Shown piece by piece: positions 47,264-58,259 of a stretch of 58,259 bases of DNA. A program made the position numbers and the translations under genes. The notes beneath the pieces were generated by a model, which did no database searches, was not told where the DNA came from, and worked only from the letters and a program-made list of their open reading frames with translations. Source of the stretch: Russula earlei (lineage: Eukaryota; Basidiomycota; Agaricomycetes; Russulales; Russulaceae); the NCBI GenBank assembly GCA_025769875.1, contig JAGFNK010000333.1, positions 1-58,259 of the forward strand, given 5' to 3'. The first letter of the stretch is position 1; every line of letters starts with the position of its first letter.

Positions 47264-49873
47264 TTAGGGGTTACTCCTGGTGGGAATCGTTCTAAGCGCC
47301 TTCGGATATTTCCGATGGAAGTCTTTAACAAGTGATTGCGCTTTTGATAGGTTAGATGCTGGTTCCCAAGTATTTTCTGCGGCTGTGTACCCTTTCCATT
47401 TAACTAGGTATTGGATTCCTTTGTGGTTTGGGGAGAGCTGAGAGTTTAGGATCTGCTCTACTTCATATTGTTCTTCACCTTTGACTAATATTGGTGGCGG
47501 GTTTGAAAAGTTAGGACCATGGGCAATGGTTTCTTTGTAAGGTTTAATCAGGGAGTGGTGAAAAACCGGGTGTATCTTCCAGGACTTTGGTAGTTCAAGG
47601 CGAACGTTTACTGGATAGGCAGTGATGACTTTAAATGGTCCATAGTGTTGAGGGGCTAGTTTTGCCTTTGGGTGAGTGGTTCGTAGATTTGTGGCTTCCA
47701 ACCATACTTGATCTCCTTCTTTAAAACGAAATGTGGAGGATTGAGGTCCTGATTGTTTCATGATCTCAGTTGCTCGGTTCAGGGAGATAGCTACTTCTTC
47801 TCTGAGCTGGTTTAGTCTTGTTAGTCTTTCTTGGATTGAAGGGAACTTTGATGTAAAGGCAAGGGGCGGAGCAAATGTTGGGTTGAAGCCATACCAGACC
47901 TCGAAAGGGGGTTTGTTTGTAGCACTGTGTTGTCTGGCATTATGTGCAAACTCCATGAAGGGAATTAGTTCCACCCAATTGTCCGCTTGGTGGTTGCAAA
48001 ATATTCATAGGTATTGTTCTAGTTCTTGGTTAACTCGTTCTGTTTCTCCATCTGTCTGTGGGTGATATGCCGTGCTCAATGATACCTTGACATTTAATTT
48101 CTTCCATAGTTCTTGAGTGACTTTTGCTGCGAATTGAGGGCCTCTGTCTGATATTATTTGTGTTGGGAGGCCTATTCTCCTCCAGACATTGTTCATGATT
48201 AGTGTTGCTGTTTCATCCGCTGTGATTGTCTTGTGGCAGGGGGTAATGATTATTGCTTTGCTGAATCGATCTACCATGACTAGGAGGCTGTCAAAGCCTT
48301 GTGAAATTGGTAGGTCTGTGATAAAGTCCATGGTAATGCTCTTCCATACTTCTCCAGCTGGTGTAATTGGTATGAGGGGTGTTTCTGTCTTTGGGCAGTT
48401 CTTTGTACTTTGGCAAATTGCGCAACTGTCTACATAACTTTTGACATAGGTTAGCATTCCTGGCCACCAATAGTTTTGGCTGATTAGTTTGTAAGTTTTC
48501 CATTGGCCAGGATGTCTGGTGGCAAGGGAGTCATGATGTAGTTTCAGAATTTTCTTTCGTAGGGTGTCATTGTTTGGGATATAGACTTTTCCTTTGAATA
48601 ATATTAATCCATCTTCAAGGTTCCAGTCTTGTAAGCCTTTGGATAATCGTCTTGGTCCATTCTTTATAATGATTGCTAACGCGTTAGATACTTCTGGGTC
48701 ATAGTCTTTGCTAGATCGCAGTTGATGTCAAAGTTCTTGGTCGCCAATCGGTTCTGTAGCAGAGGTGCGTGTTGCTCTAATTTTAAAATATTTGTCATCT
48801 AGGAGCACCTTTCCATCAGTTTTCATTTTGTATCCCCCTCTTTAAAGTCTGGCCGCCTGGACAGACCGTCTGCTTTGTTCATAGTTCCTGGGTGTGTGGG
48901 TGATGGTGAAGTCAAATTGCTGAGGAAGTGCCCATCGGGCTTGTCGTCTCGTGAGTTTCTGTTTTGTCATGAAGTATGTCAAGTTATTGTGGTCTGTCCA
49001 TAGATCAATGGGGTGTGTAGCGCCTTCAAGGTAGTGTCGGAAGTGCCAGAGGGATAAACGATAGCAAGGAGTTCTTTATCGTAGATCATGTAATTTCGTT
49101 GTGCGGGGTCCAAGGATTTCGAGAAATAGGCTACTGGGTGATATCTGTTAAATTCATCGGGTTGTTCCAAGATTGCACCGACTGCAAAGTCACTTGCATC
49201 GCAGATGAGTCGAAAGGGTTTCTGTGGTTAGGTAACATGAGGATTGGGGCCGTTGTGAATGCTTGGATTAGTTTCTGAAATGCTTGTTCTTCATCGTCTT
49301 CCCACTTGAAGGGGTTTTCTTTCTTTGTTAAGTTAAACAAGGGCCGTGCTATTCGAGAGTATTGGTGGATAAATCGTCGATAGAAGTTGCAGAATCCTAG
49401 AAATGCTTGTACTTCCGTAACATTGGTCGGAGTAGGCCACTTTGTAATGCCTATTAACTTGTCTTGGTCCATGGATATTCGTCCTTGGGAGATATTGATG
49501 CCTAGGTAACTAATAGAGGTTTGTCGGAAAGCACATTTCTCTGGTTTCAAGTATAAGTCGTGGTCTTGGAGTGTTTTTAGGACCTTATGTGTCCAGTCGT
49601 CTAGTTCGTTCAAGGTTTGTGCCATGATTAGTATATCATCTAGATAAACAACCACTCGTTCAGTGGCAATGTATTTTGCTAGGATGGTGTTCATAAAGCG
49701 TTGGAAAGTGGCTGGGGCGTTGCAGAGACCAAATGTCATTATCAATGGTTCGAAGAGTCCTAATGGTGTCTTGAATGCTGCGAGGTGTTCATCGCCCTCT
49801 CTGAGGCGAATATTGTTGTATCCCCATCGTACGTCAAACTTGGTAAAGTATTGGGCTCCTTGGAGTTTGTCAT
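47264..49873 (-). pseudogene. Gypsy pol: RT C-terminal half, RNase H, integrase, chromodomain
   Basis: RT carries FDVRWGYNNIRL, FGLCNAPATFQRFMN and the catalytic VVVYLDDILI. RNase H follows with YHPVAYFSKSLDPAQRNYM and [12 protein letters not shown]. Integrase has an HHCC finger (HHDSLATRHPG, then CAICQSTKNC), core Asp in ITMDFITDLP, Asp in SDRGPQF and Glu in DGETERVNQE. The chromodomain (YEVEQILNSQ to YLVKWKGY) ends the frame at 47264. Lesions: loss of one base near 49227 (after HRNPF), another near 49068 (after LLAIVY), a TGA at 48007-48005 where CGA is expected, and the insertion in RT. Catalytic residues are otherwise intact, so decay is recent relative to the left-hand copy. Confidence 0.9.
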
Positions 49874-49875
49874 TA

Positions 49876-51877
49876 TTGCTGTTTTCAGCACACTTGGCAG
49901 AGCTTGAATTCCACCCAAATTGGCACAGAAACCCCCCCCTCAAATGTGCAGGATAAATATCTAACTCAAAACATTTTCAATTCATATGAAACCTATTGTC
50001 CCTGAATTGCCTGAATAAGGGCTAGGCAGCCCCATTGTTTTCATGAGATTTGAGTGAGAATTGGTGGCTGGACTCAAGCCACCTCCACATGTGTATTAGA
50101 TGAATTACAACTCAAAATCATGGTCAATATCTATTATTTTGCCCTCATGTTGTACCCATGGGCTATCTTGAGGCAGCCCCATAGTGTTTTTGACTGGGAG
50201 GAGCACCTAGCAGGAATGCGAGAATGTGTTTGTTCATTCAACTGCACTCAGGTTCACACAGATGATAAGAGGACAACAGGGCAACTTTATTCAAGATGGT
50301 AGTATATACAGGTGGGAACAAAGGCTAAGGGACAGGAAAGCACAAAAGACAGGCATATGAAAGGAAATCTAGACATAAGAAGGGGACCAAAGCTGGACAA
50401 TACGAGGTATTGAGTCATGGTCTCCAGCGGCTGTGGTAGTGGCATGTGGCGATTTGTGAAGGATGGCCGAGGCCAGGTGTGGTGATGAGGGGTGTGGTCA
50501 AGTTGCGACGTGAGGGGGAGACAATGCAAAGGAGAGGCTGGAGGGGGGATAGGGAGAGTGTTGGTGGGTGGTTGCTTGGGTGCTGATGGCGCTGCTGAAT
50601 GCGATTGTCGTGTGGGATGATCGGAGAGATTGGATGGCAGATGCAAGGTAGAGGAGCAAGGGGTGTGGATGTAGAAAGGGAGAGGGAAGACAGCAGCAGG
50701 CTGGGAAATGGATGCATAGGCAGCGTGCAGATCTCTGACTAACAAAATGAGAGACTAGTAAAAGGGGAGAAAAAGTGTACTGAAATGTACAGTAGCAACA
50801 CTGTCCGATGGCAATGAAGATGGTGGCATGGTACAGGGCTCTTTGGTGGTGCATCAGGACTCATCAGTGCATAGTGAAGGCAGGGGCATTGAGAGCAAGG
50901 GTGTGTGGCAGTTGATTGGTGTGAGGTGGCATGCTGGTGGTGGCGATGATGATGCAAGGACAAAGAGGAGATGGCACGAAAGGAATATGCACATATGTAC
51001 TCTTGTAAGTGATTCATGGCCAGCCATATAGCTGTGTGGGTGAGTTGACATCGAGGCCATGCTGAGATGCAAGGGAGGCAAAGGCAAGTGAATCAGTCTT
51101 GAATTGTGACTGAAAGACAGAAAACTCACCCATAAAGTGACCACAAGCAGAATGCACTGAACAAAGGACTGACAATGTTCATATATGGCATGTTTGACCT
51201 CAAGAGCAAGAGAATGGGCAAGGTGAAGGTGAGGTGGGTGTGAGAAGCAATGTACAGTGTCCAAGTGATGTGTGGCAGCAAGTGTATGCATATGTGCCAC
51301 TGAATCACTCAGTGTTTGCATTCACATTTGTTTGCCACAAATCACTTACAAGAGTACATATGTGCATATTCCTTTTGTGCCATCTCCTCTTTGTCCTCAC
51401 ATCATCATTGTTGCTGCCAGCATGCCACCTTGCCCTCATCAATCACTGCATGCCCTTGCCCTCAACACCCTCACCTTCACCATGCACCAACAAGTCCCGA
51501 TGCACTGCTGAAGAGCCCCATACCATGCCGCCATCTTCGTTGCCATTGGATGGTGTTGCTACTGTATGTTTCAGTATGCTTTTTCTCCCCTTTTACTAGT
51601 CTCTCATTTTGTTAGTCAGAGATCTGCACGCCACCTATGCATCCATTTCCCAGCCTGCCACCATCTTCCTCTCCCTTTCTACATCCACACCCCTTGCTCC
51701 TCTACCTCACATCTGCCATCCAATCTCTCTAATCATCCCACCCACAATCATGTTCAGCAGCACCACACACCAAGCAACCACCCACCAGCACTCTCCCTAT
51801 CCCCCCCCAGCCTCTCCTTTGCATTGTCTCCCCCTCATCACACTCGACCACACCCATCATCACACCTGGTCTCAGCC
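49876..51877. mobile_element. Long-inverted-repeat element B, right arm truncated
   Basis: The same family as element A: end TTGCTGTTTTCAGCACACTT next to TA (49874-49875), left arm to about 51022, spacer of about 310 bp, inverted right arm from about 51334. The right arm stops at 51877 where LTR-like sequence begins, so its terminal part (about 600 bp) is missing. It lies inside the RT coding region of the gypsy element. Confidence 0.85.
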
Positions 51878-52490
51878 TGTCAAGACTCACTGTTGAACAA
51901 TCCAGTTCAAGAGCAAGGGGTTAGTTCAAAGATGAGTCAATAGACATCCAAGATGGCATGGGTGAGAAGTAGAGTCCAGAGCAGTAACAAATACCAGAGA
52001 GGTAGGTTACTAGTCAGGTCGAGCAGGTACACAGAGAAGAAGCCAGAGTAGTCACAAGGGATGGTCCTTAAAGGAGTATCCCAGGGATGGAGAGTGCTGT
52101 AAACAAATGGACAGTCTGAGGACTGTCTGTTACTTTATTGAGCGCTTATATACTACAAGAGAACTGCTAAATAGGGAACAAGTCATAACCTTTTGTTATC
52201 CAGCACAATAGAGTGATGAGTTAGAGGTCGGAGTGCACTTACTGAGCATGCTCAGTCATGCTCAGTAATCTGCTGTAAGAAGGCTTCTCTTGATGAGTAA
52301 GAGCCTTTATTGTTCACATGTTTACTGTCCTAGTACACGTGCGAAGCACCTGATTCATTTGCTGTTAGTTAGTTTAGGGCCAGTCATTGAGGACTTGTAG
52401 TTTGGTTCAGGGAATTTGGTTGCCTATAAGGCCCCTTATATAGCTCTATTAGGGTCTTTAGAGTCGACCCTAATACTAATACTTCTATTA
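51878..52490. mobile_element. Partial LTR-like sequence between elements B and C
   Basis: It begins TGTCAAGACTCAC and contains ACAAATGGACAGTCTGAGGA (52104) followed by CTTATATACTAC, the arrangement seen in family-1 LTRs, but the rest is different. It ends at the TA beside element C without a CA terminus or target duplication. It appears to be a truncated LTR of a related family into which C inserted. Confidence 0.55.
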
Positions 52491-55400
52491 TTGCCGTTTT
52501 CAGCGCACTTGGCAGAGCTTGAATTCCACCCAAATCGGTGCAGAAACCCCCTCAAACATGCGGGATGAATATCTCCCTCAAAACAGCTTCAATTCATATG
52601 AAATTTATTGTCCCTAAATTGCCTGAATGAGGGCTAGGCAGCCCCATTGTTTTCATGAGATTTGAGTGAGAATTGGTGGAGCTGGACTCAAGCCACCTCC
52701 ACATGTGTATTAGATGAATTACAACTCAAAATCATGGTCTATATCTATTATTTTTCCCTCATGTTGTACCCATGGGCTGTCTTGAGGCAGCCCCATAGTG
52801 TTTTTGACTCAAGTGTTGTGGTGTGCAACATTGTTTCCAGTGCAATTGGAGTCATGGCCAGCCACTCATCACCCCTCTCCTCTCTCTTGATCTGACCATC
52901 CTTCTTGTTTTTCACAGACAGAGAGGAGTGGGTTGCAAAGAGGGGTCCTATTCTGAACTCTTTCTACTACAGAGTAGCTAGGGTGTTTTTATATACAGGA
53001 GAGAGGTACTAGAGATGAATGGCATGAAAGTGAATCAAGATTGGTTGTGACGGTTGAGGCGGTCGTGAAAGGCTTGAGATGTGAACACGTCTAGTGTGCC
53101 AAGGCATGCATGCGCGCGTGGTTGGTGGTGAGGGCTGGGCGATGCGATCGAGGTCTTGATGTTGCACGCAAGATGGCTTGTGGTGTGCAGTCGGTGGACT
53201 GCCTGGAACGAGAGGGGTGGAAAGGGATGAAAGGGAGCTGAGGTGTCAGTCTCATGTCATGTTGTGTTGCATTTTCGCATGTGATTTCGAGGCCAGCCAT
53301 AATCTTCCTTACACCTCCCAGGGGCTTGAAACTTTGACTGTCCTCGGTCAAGTGTCTGAATGCAAGTGTTTTGAGCCTTTCACGTCTGAATTGATGTGGT
53401 GGTGTTGTGGCTGCTTGTGCTGTGGAAGACGTGAAGGCAGCGATCGGCAATGGCGATGACGGAAGAGGCGAGGGCGATGGGAACGGAGGTGATGGAGACG
53501 AGGGTGGCGGTGACAAGATGTGGCTACGTGGTGGTGGTGTTGTCTTGTGGCGGTGGCGGCATGGTCATCTCCATTGCAGGTGGGTGGCAGCAGCATGGAC
53601 GAGGAGCGAAGGCATAGGCAGTGAGTGTGAGTTCGTAGATAGAGACATAGGTGGCAAGGACTCGAGAAAGAGGATGCGTGGGGCGGCTTGTGCGGGGGTG
53701 GATCTGTCGTCTTGCGGTGGCGATGGCGGGGGTCGTCTCCACTGCAGGTGTCAAGCAGCAGATGTGGGCAAGAGCATGTGAACGGATGGGGAGGTGATGT
53801 GGGAGGTGGCATGCGGTGTGCTGTTGGCGTTGGCGACTGCTTCTCCTGCGGTGGCAGCGTGGCAGCGGCTTCTGCTCTTGTTGTGGAGTGTCGTGGCTAA
53901 GTTTGTGGCCGAGGCCTTCTTAGTCTTCTGGGGTGGTGCTGGTGGTGAGGGGTTGCAACGGTGCGGCGGTGCTGGTGTTGCGCGAAACTACTAAAGCGGC
54001 GGCTGAGACTGAGAAGACTGAGGCTGAGACTGAGAAGGTGGCGGCAGACTGAGCTGGTGTGATGGTGGAGGCGGATGGGGCGGAGGCGATGACTGAGGGC
54101 GATGCAGGGGCGATGGCGGCTGTGGCTGACAAGGGTGTGGCAGCGGTGGCTTGTGAGACGGTGGTGGAGACGGCGGCATGTGGCGCTAAGATGTCGGTGG
54201 CTGAGGCTAAGGCTACAGTGGTGGCTGACGAGACTAAGGCGGCTGGCAAGGCTAAGAGCGCGGTGGTGGTGGTTGACTGATTTGAAGCTGGGGCGATGGA
54301 GACGGCTGGCAAAAACTAGGGGGGGCGGTGGCGGCGGCTGAGACTGAGAAAGCTGAGGCTAAGGGCAGGGTGGAGACGGTGGCGGCTGGCGATGCTGGTG
54401 CTATGATGGACTGGGCTGAACTGATGAGTACGGGCGAGGCTAAGACGGAGACTGATGCGAAGTTGGCAGCTGGCACGACTGAGGCTACTGTGGCGATGGA
54501 CAAGGCGACGGACAAGACTGAGGGTGACAAGACAACTGAGGGCAACGGGAGCAGATGAGACAAAGGCGGGGGTGGCAGACGAGGCTGCGAGGGCTGAAGT
54601 GGCGGGCAGCACTAAAACGTCTGTGGGTGAGGTCGAGATGGTGGTTGTGCATGGAGCTGAGACAGTGGCCATAGCAGGCGACACTGAGGGTGCAGGAGCT
54701 GGTTGGGCAAAGACGGGGACAGTGGCAATAGGCGATGTCATGGCTCAGGCTACGGCGGCAGGGACAGATGAGGTGGCGACGATGGCAAATGTGGGCAATG
54801 CTGGGACGGTGAGGGCAGGTGGAGCCAAGGCGATGATGGCTGGGGACGATGGGCAAGGCAGGCGAGGTGGAGGCAATGGTGCACAATGTAGGGACGGAGG
54901 CTGGAGCGGGCATGGGCGCAGGGTATGTGTAGTTGTCTTCATCTTCATCTGCAGAGCAGAGTTGGTGTTCCCGCTGAATGTCACAGGGATGCTGAGAGAA
55001 TATCTTGAATAGTGTGTCGAATACTTCTCGGAAATTGACAAAGTTGCCTCTGCTGTTCGTTCAGGCGCCAGGGGCCGAGACGTTGGGAGACCATCCAGCA
55101 GTCCTCTGGGTGGAGTCCAAGCCAGAATGACTCGTCGCAATCCTCGTAGCACAGGCGGCATGCATGGACAAGGGGACCACAGATTGCCCTGAAACTCCAG
55201 TAGTATTCGTCTACATCTTCCCGGTCACACATGCCGAGTCTTGACGAGGAGGCGATAAGGTCCTCCAGATCCCACTTGAGCTTGAGGTATTCTAACTGAG
55301 TCGGCATGCTGAAGGAGTGCGGCACGTGATAAAGACAGATGCATGTTGACACAGGCAGTGTGACTGGCGCAGCTGCAACTGTGGGTGTGGAGGGCCAAAT

Positions 55401-55874
55401 GTGAGTTGGAAGGGAGCAGTGCGACTGATGCATCTGAGACAGAGGGTGGTGGGAATGAGGGCAAAGGATGGTCAGAATGGAGAGGTGAGAGGAGTGATGA
55501 GTGGCTGGTCGTCACTCCGATCACACTGAGAACAATGTTGCACACCACAACACTTGAGTCAAAACACTATGGGGCTGCCTCAAGACAGCCCATGGGTACA
55601 ACATGAGGGAAAAATAATAGATATAGACCATGATTTTGAGTTGTAATTCATCTAATACACATGTGGAGGTGGCTTGAGTCCAGCTCCACCAATTCTCACT
55701 CAAATCTCATGAAAACAATGGGGCTGCCTAGCCCTCATTCAGGCAATTTAGGGACAATAAATTTCATATGAATTGAAGCTGTTTTGAGGGAGATATTTAT
55801 CCCGCATGTTTGAGGGGGTTTCTGCACTGATTTGGGTGGAATTCAAGCTCCGCCAAGTGCGCTGAAAATGGCAA
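52491..55874. mobile_element. Terminal-inverted-repeat element C with cargo
   Basis: The ends TTGCCGTTTTCAGCGCACTT and its inverted counterpart lie beside TA (52489-52490 and 55875-55876). The outer 320 bp are shared with elements A and B; the inverted repeat then continues to about 52910 and 55470 with sequence not found in A or B. The 2.5 kb interior differs from A and B: GC-rich, triplet-biased sequence (53400-54950) and a gag-like frame (54981-55433). It may be a longer relative of the fold-back elements. No transposase was recognised. Confidence 0.8.
54981..55433 (-). pseudogene. Gag-like reading frame inside element C
   Basis: The minus frame contains QLEYLKLKWDLEDLIA, REDVDEYYWSFRAICGPLV and CDESFWLGLHPEDCWMVSQRL. 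The pattern D..EYYRxF..I...L...FW.GLhPed...L..RL matches gag/capsid-like proteins of retroelements common in mushroom-forming fungi. The next 1 kb on the same strand (to about 53900) would encode Ala/Ser/Thr/Pro-rich sequence, but in changing frames, so introns or frameshifts must be assumed. No protease or RT follows within the element. Whether this is captured cargo or a nested retroelement piece is unclear. Confidence 0.5.
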
Positions 55875-55876
55875 TA

Positions 55877-58259
55877 ATTCAGGAATCAAGGGTAGTGGAT
55901 ATGCGTCTTTGACAGTTGCTGTATTCAGGGCTCTGTAGTCTTGCACTGGTCGTAGATTTCCTCCTTTCTTTTCTACAAAAAAGAATGGGCTGGCAATAGC
56001 TGCTTTTGATGGTTGGATTGTGCCTCTTTTCAAATGTTCGTCTAAGTATTCTTTTAGGGCTTGTAGTTCCTTGGGAGTAAGTCGATAAATGCCAGAATCG
56101 CGTCGGGCGATCCCTGGTTTTAGATTGATTGCATGGTCCCATGGTTGGTGAGCAGGAAGGCGTTGAGAAGCTTGTTCATCGAAAACCTTTCGCCATTTCA
56201 AGAATTGGGTGGGGATAAGTTCGTCTAATGTCTTAGGGGGTGTTTCCGCATTGGCTAGCTTGGTAGCTGTGGTTGATTTGGCTCTTATGCTGATTGTTAT
56301 TGGGCTAAATGCATCGTGGATTTGTTCATCAACACATGGGTTCAATGGTCCTTCAGTATCTGGGAAGATTAGTGCAGCAATGTCTGTAAACTCAGGTTCT
56401 TCTTCTTCAGGGAAAGTAAGCACTTGTATTTGGTAATTCCGCGTTCCAGATGCAGATGCAATGGTTATGCTTGGGTGTGTGGTAAGGCAAGTTCGGGGGC
56501 AGTTCCTCAGTGTGATTGTATCATTTGCCCAATCAATATCTGGGTTGTGGTGTCGTAGCCAATCTGTTCCTAAGATAATGTCATGATCTCCAATGTTAGT
56601 GACAAGGAATTCTGCTTGTTCATCATGAGTGGCGCCTGTGTGCGCTTGAATGCGAAGTCTTTGGATGGTGCTAAAGCGTATTAGTCCATTGGCATTTTGT
56701 GTTCCATCTACATTTTGTGCTGGCAAGGGTTTGATCATATTTCGAAGGTGCAGGTGGTGTCTTTGTGCAAATCGTTCATGGATTATCATTCCTTCTGCTC
56801 CACTGTTGAGCAGGGCTCTTGCACCGATTTCTTTGCCGCTTGTCTTCCCTACTAAGGTAACTTTCAAGGCAATGGAAGGGGAGCGAATATTCTTGGTAAA
56901 AACTTTGGGATAATTGATTTCTCTTTGTATCGTACTGATTTGGACCGCGTCCCTCCTCGGTGCAGAAGGGGGTCCAATTAAAAATCCATAGGAGCAGATC
57001 TTGGGCGGAGGATTGAGTCTGCAAGTGTCTCTCTCCAAGTCGTTAGTGAAGCAACAGGAACGGGTTCTTCTTGCACAGGTTCGATGTTTTCATCTTGGAT
57101 GGTTGTAGCTCTGACTGTTTGGGGGCGAGATCCTTGTCGTTGGCATCCTTGAGCTGCTTTCTTTGCTCTACATTGATTTGCCATATGATTCTTCTTTCCA
57201 CAATAATAACAGAGATTGTTCTTGCGTCGAAATTCTTTCTCTGCATCTGTGAGGGGTTTCCTTTCACTTCTGGATTCCCAGGGTCATTCATTGGGCTCTC
57301 CTTGGTACAAGTTAACTTCCAATGGATTATCTGATCCTTGAGTGTTTAATCCTCGGGCACGTACAGAGCGTCCTCCTCGAAAAGCAGTGGAGTTGTATAG
57401 GTGGAAAAGGTTGTCAAATTCTCTTGCTGCTTTGACAAGGGCTGCAAGTGTAGTTGGTGTCGGTGTGATTCCCAATATTTTCTGATGTAAAGCCAGGTTA
57501 ATGTTCTTCCTAAATGTGTACATCTTTGTTCTTTCATCGGTGGTAGCTCGTGACGCGTGGTGCGACCATTTCTGATACCATTCATTAAATGGTAGTTTCC
57601 TTGATAATAGGTGTGCATGGTATTAGCGGAGGCCAATTCTGCTTCTGCAGGGATAAAGTGATCGGCAAAGGCTTTCTTGAAGTCGTCCCATGACCCATAG
57701 TCTGCTATGGTATGAGCCATAGCCTTGGTGGTTTGTTCTCTAGCCCACGCTCCGGCGGGTGTTCCTACTTTAAAGTGGGTTAGTGCGGCGGCAACTTTCT
57801 TGCTTTCATCTGTAAAGGAGTCGCCATTGATGTAGTAATAATTGGCCAGAGCTGCCCAAAAGGCTTCTGCATTATCAGCCTTTCTGTCAAAGGGTTCTGG
57901 TGCTGTTCCAACAAGCGTGGATTGCTTGACATGGTGGGGTTCTGAGTTGTTGGCAGCTGTAACAATAGGTGGGGCTGAACCTTGTAATTGGATTCTAGTT
58001 GGAGTGAGCGTTCGAGGGACTGCTTGTGGTACGTTGCTAGTTGTATAAGGAGTAGGTTGTTGGGTATCATGTCGCATGGAAGGTCCTGGAGTGAGGGCTT
58101 CGAGTGCTCTGAGCAGTTTCCTAGGATAGCGGTACTTCTTGAGGTGTTCTGGGCTGTAAAATCGACTTCTCGATTGTTATAGTAAACCCAATGTTTTCTA
58201 GAACGGCTCCACTTGACTGGTTTGTCTAGGAAGAGGCCTGTGTAGTTTATAGGGGTTGA
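55877..58259 (-). pseudogene. Gypsy gag, zinc knuckle, protease and RT front
   Basis: From right to left: gag from before 58077 (FDRKADNAEAFWAALANYYY, GTPAGAWAREQ, WDDFKKAFADHF), continuing after a frameshift near 57595 in the frame with KNINLALHQKILGITPTP. A CCHC knuckle (CYYCGKKNHMANQC) is encoded at about 57210-57169. The aspartic protease has ALLNSGAEGMII followed by DIILGTDWLRHHNPDIDW. RT begins with RLTPKELQALKEYLDEHLKR and PVQDYRALNTATVKDAYPLPL, and is cut by element C. The protease active site reads Asn-Ser-Gly, where Asp-Thr/Ser-Gly is required. At least two frameshifts separate gag, knuckle and protease. Confidence 0.9.

Larger units (their letters stand above)
45802..58259 (-). mobile_element. 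Ty3/gypsy chromodomain retrotransposon, 3' LTR to gag, running off the right edge
   Basis: Read from right to left: gag (58259-57284), zinc knuckle and protease, RT front (to 55877), about 6 kb of inserted elements, RT rest, RNase H, integrase, chromodomain (to 47264), 3' tail, 3' LTR (47016-45802). The family is the same as the broken plus-strand element at the left edge. Multiple frameshifts, a nonsense codon and the insertions make it non-autonomous. The 5' LTR would lie beyond base 58259. Confidence 0.9.

Noticed and set aside
53400..54950. Ala/Ser/Thr- or Ala/Glu/Lys-rich frames on both strands in element C
   Set aside because: Triplet-biased sequence is open in several frames at once. 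Only the adjacent gag-like motif at 54981-55433 gives real support for coding.

Overview
This window looks like nuclear DNA of a filamentous basidiomycete. Many proteins are split by 40-80 bp introns of the GT..YAG type, and the proteins with recognisable relatives (alpha-arrestin-like, F-box, Rix7, N-myristoyltransferase, SAM-like tail-anchored protein, small secreted proteins) have an Agaricomycete character. The chromodomain-bearing Ty3/gypsy elements and the small secreted proteins suggest Cantharellales (Rhizoctonia/Ceratobasidium-like). That placement is an inference from remembered family resemblance, not from a search.

Layout. 1-6.3 kb: remains of a plus-strand gypsy element (RT scrap, inverted integrase scrap, integrase/chromodomain, 3' LTR), broken by solo LTRs of two families and followed by older LTR-like relics. 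6.8-22.7 kb: a GC-rich gene island with a small secreted protein, a SAM-like/tail-anchored protein (+), a 1181-residue arrestin-like protein (-) sharing a 116 bp intergenic region with an F-box protein (+), the AAA ATPase Rix7 (-), a small DUF6699-like protein (+) and a Ser/Thr-rich single-pass membrane protein (+). 23.6-26.1 kb and 34.1-37.7 kb: two direct copies of a decayed segment; the second has a 1.55 kb filled site carrying a second small secreted protein gene. Between them lie two tail-to-tail genes for unrecognised 141-residue proteins of identical architecture, a decayed third relative, a broken N-myristoyltransferase copy and a hAT relic. 38-58 kb: a nest of mobile elements. A pogo-type transposase gene is split by a solo LTR and by a 3.5 kb long-inverted-repeat element that itself holds a solo LTR. 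A minus-strand gypsy element running off the right edge is split by about 6 kb of related terminal-inverted-repeat elements, one of which carries a gag-like reading frame.

How it works together. The 7-22 kb genes look like unrelated housekeeping loci, not a pathway. The rest is a transposon graveyard whose order of insertion can be read from target-site duplications (CCTAT, CGTCA, GCAAG, TTGAA, TA). The best candidate for something undescribed is the 141-residue gene pair at 26.8-29.3 kb. It has a duplicated all-beta-looking repeat, a phase-0 intron at the repeat boundary, two 5'UTR introns, a matched TATA element, and identical coding length in both copies.
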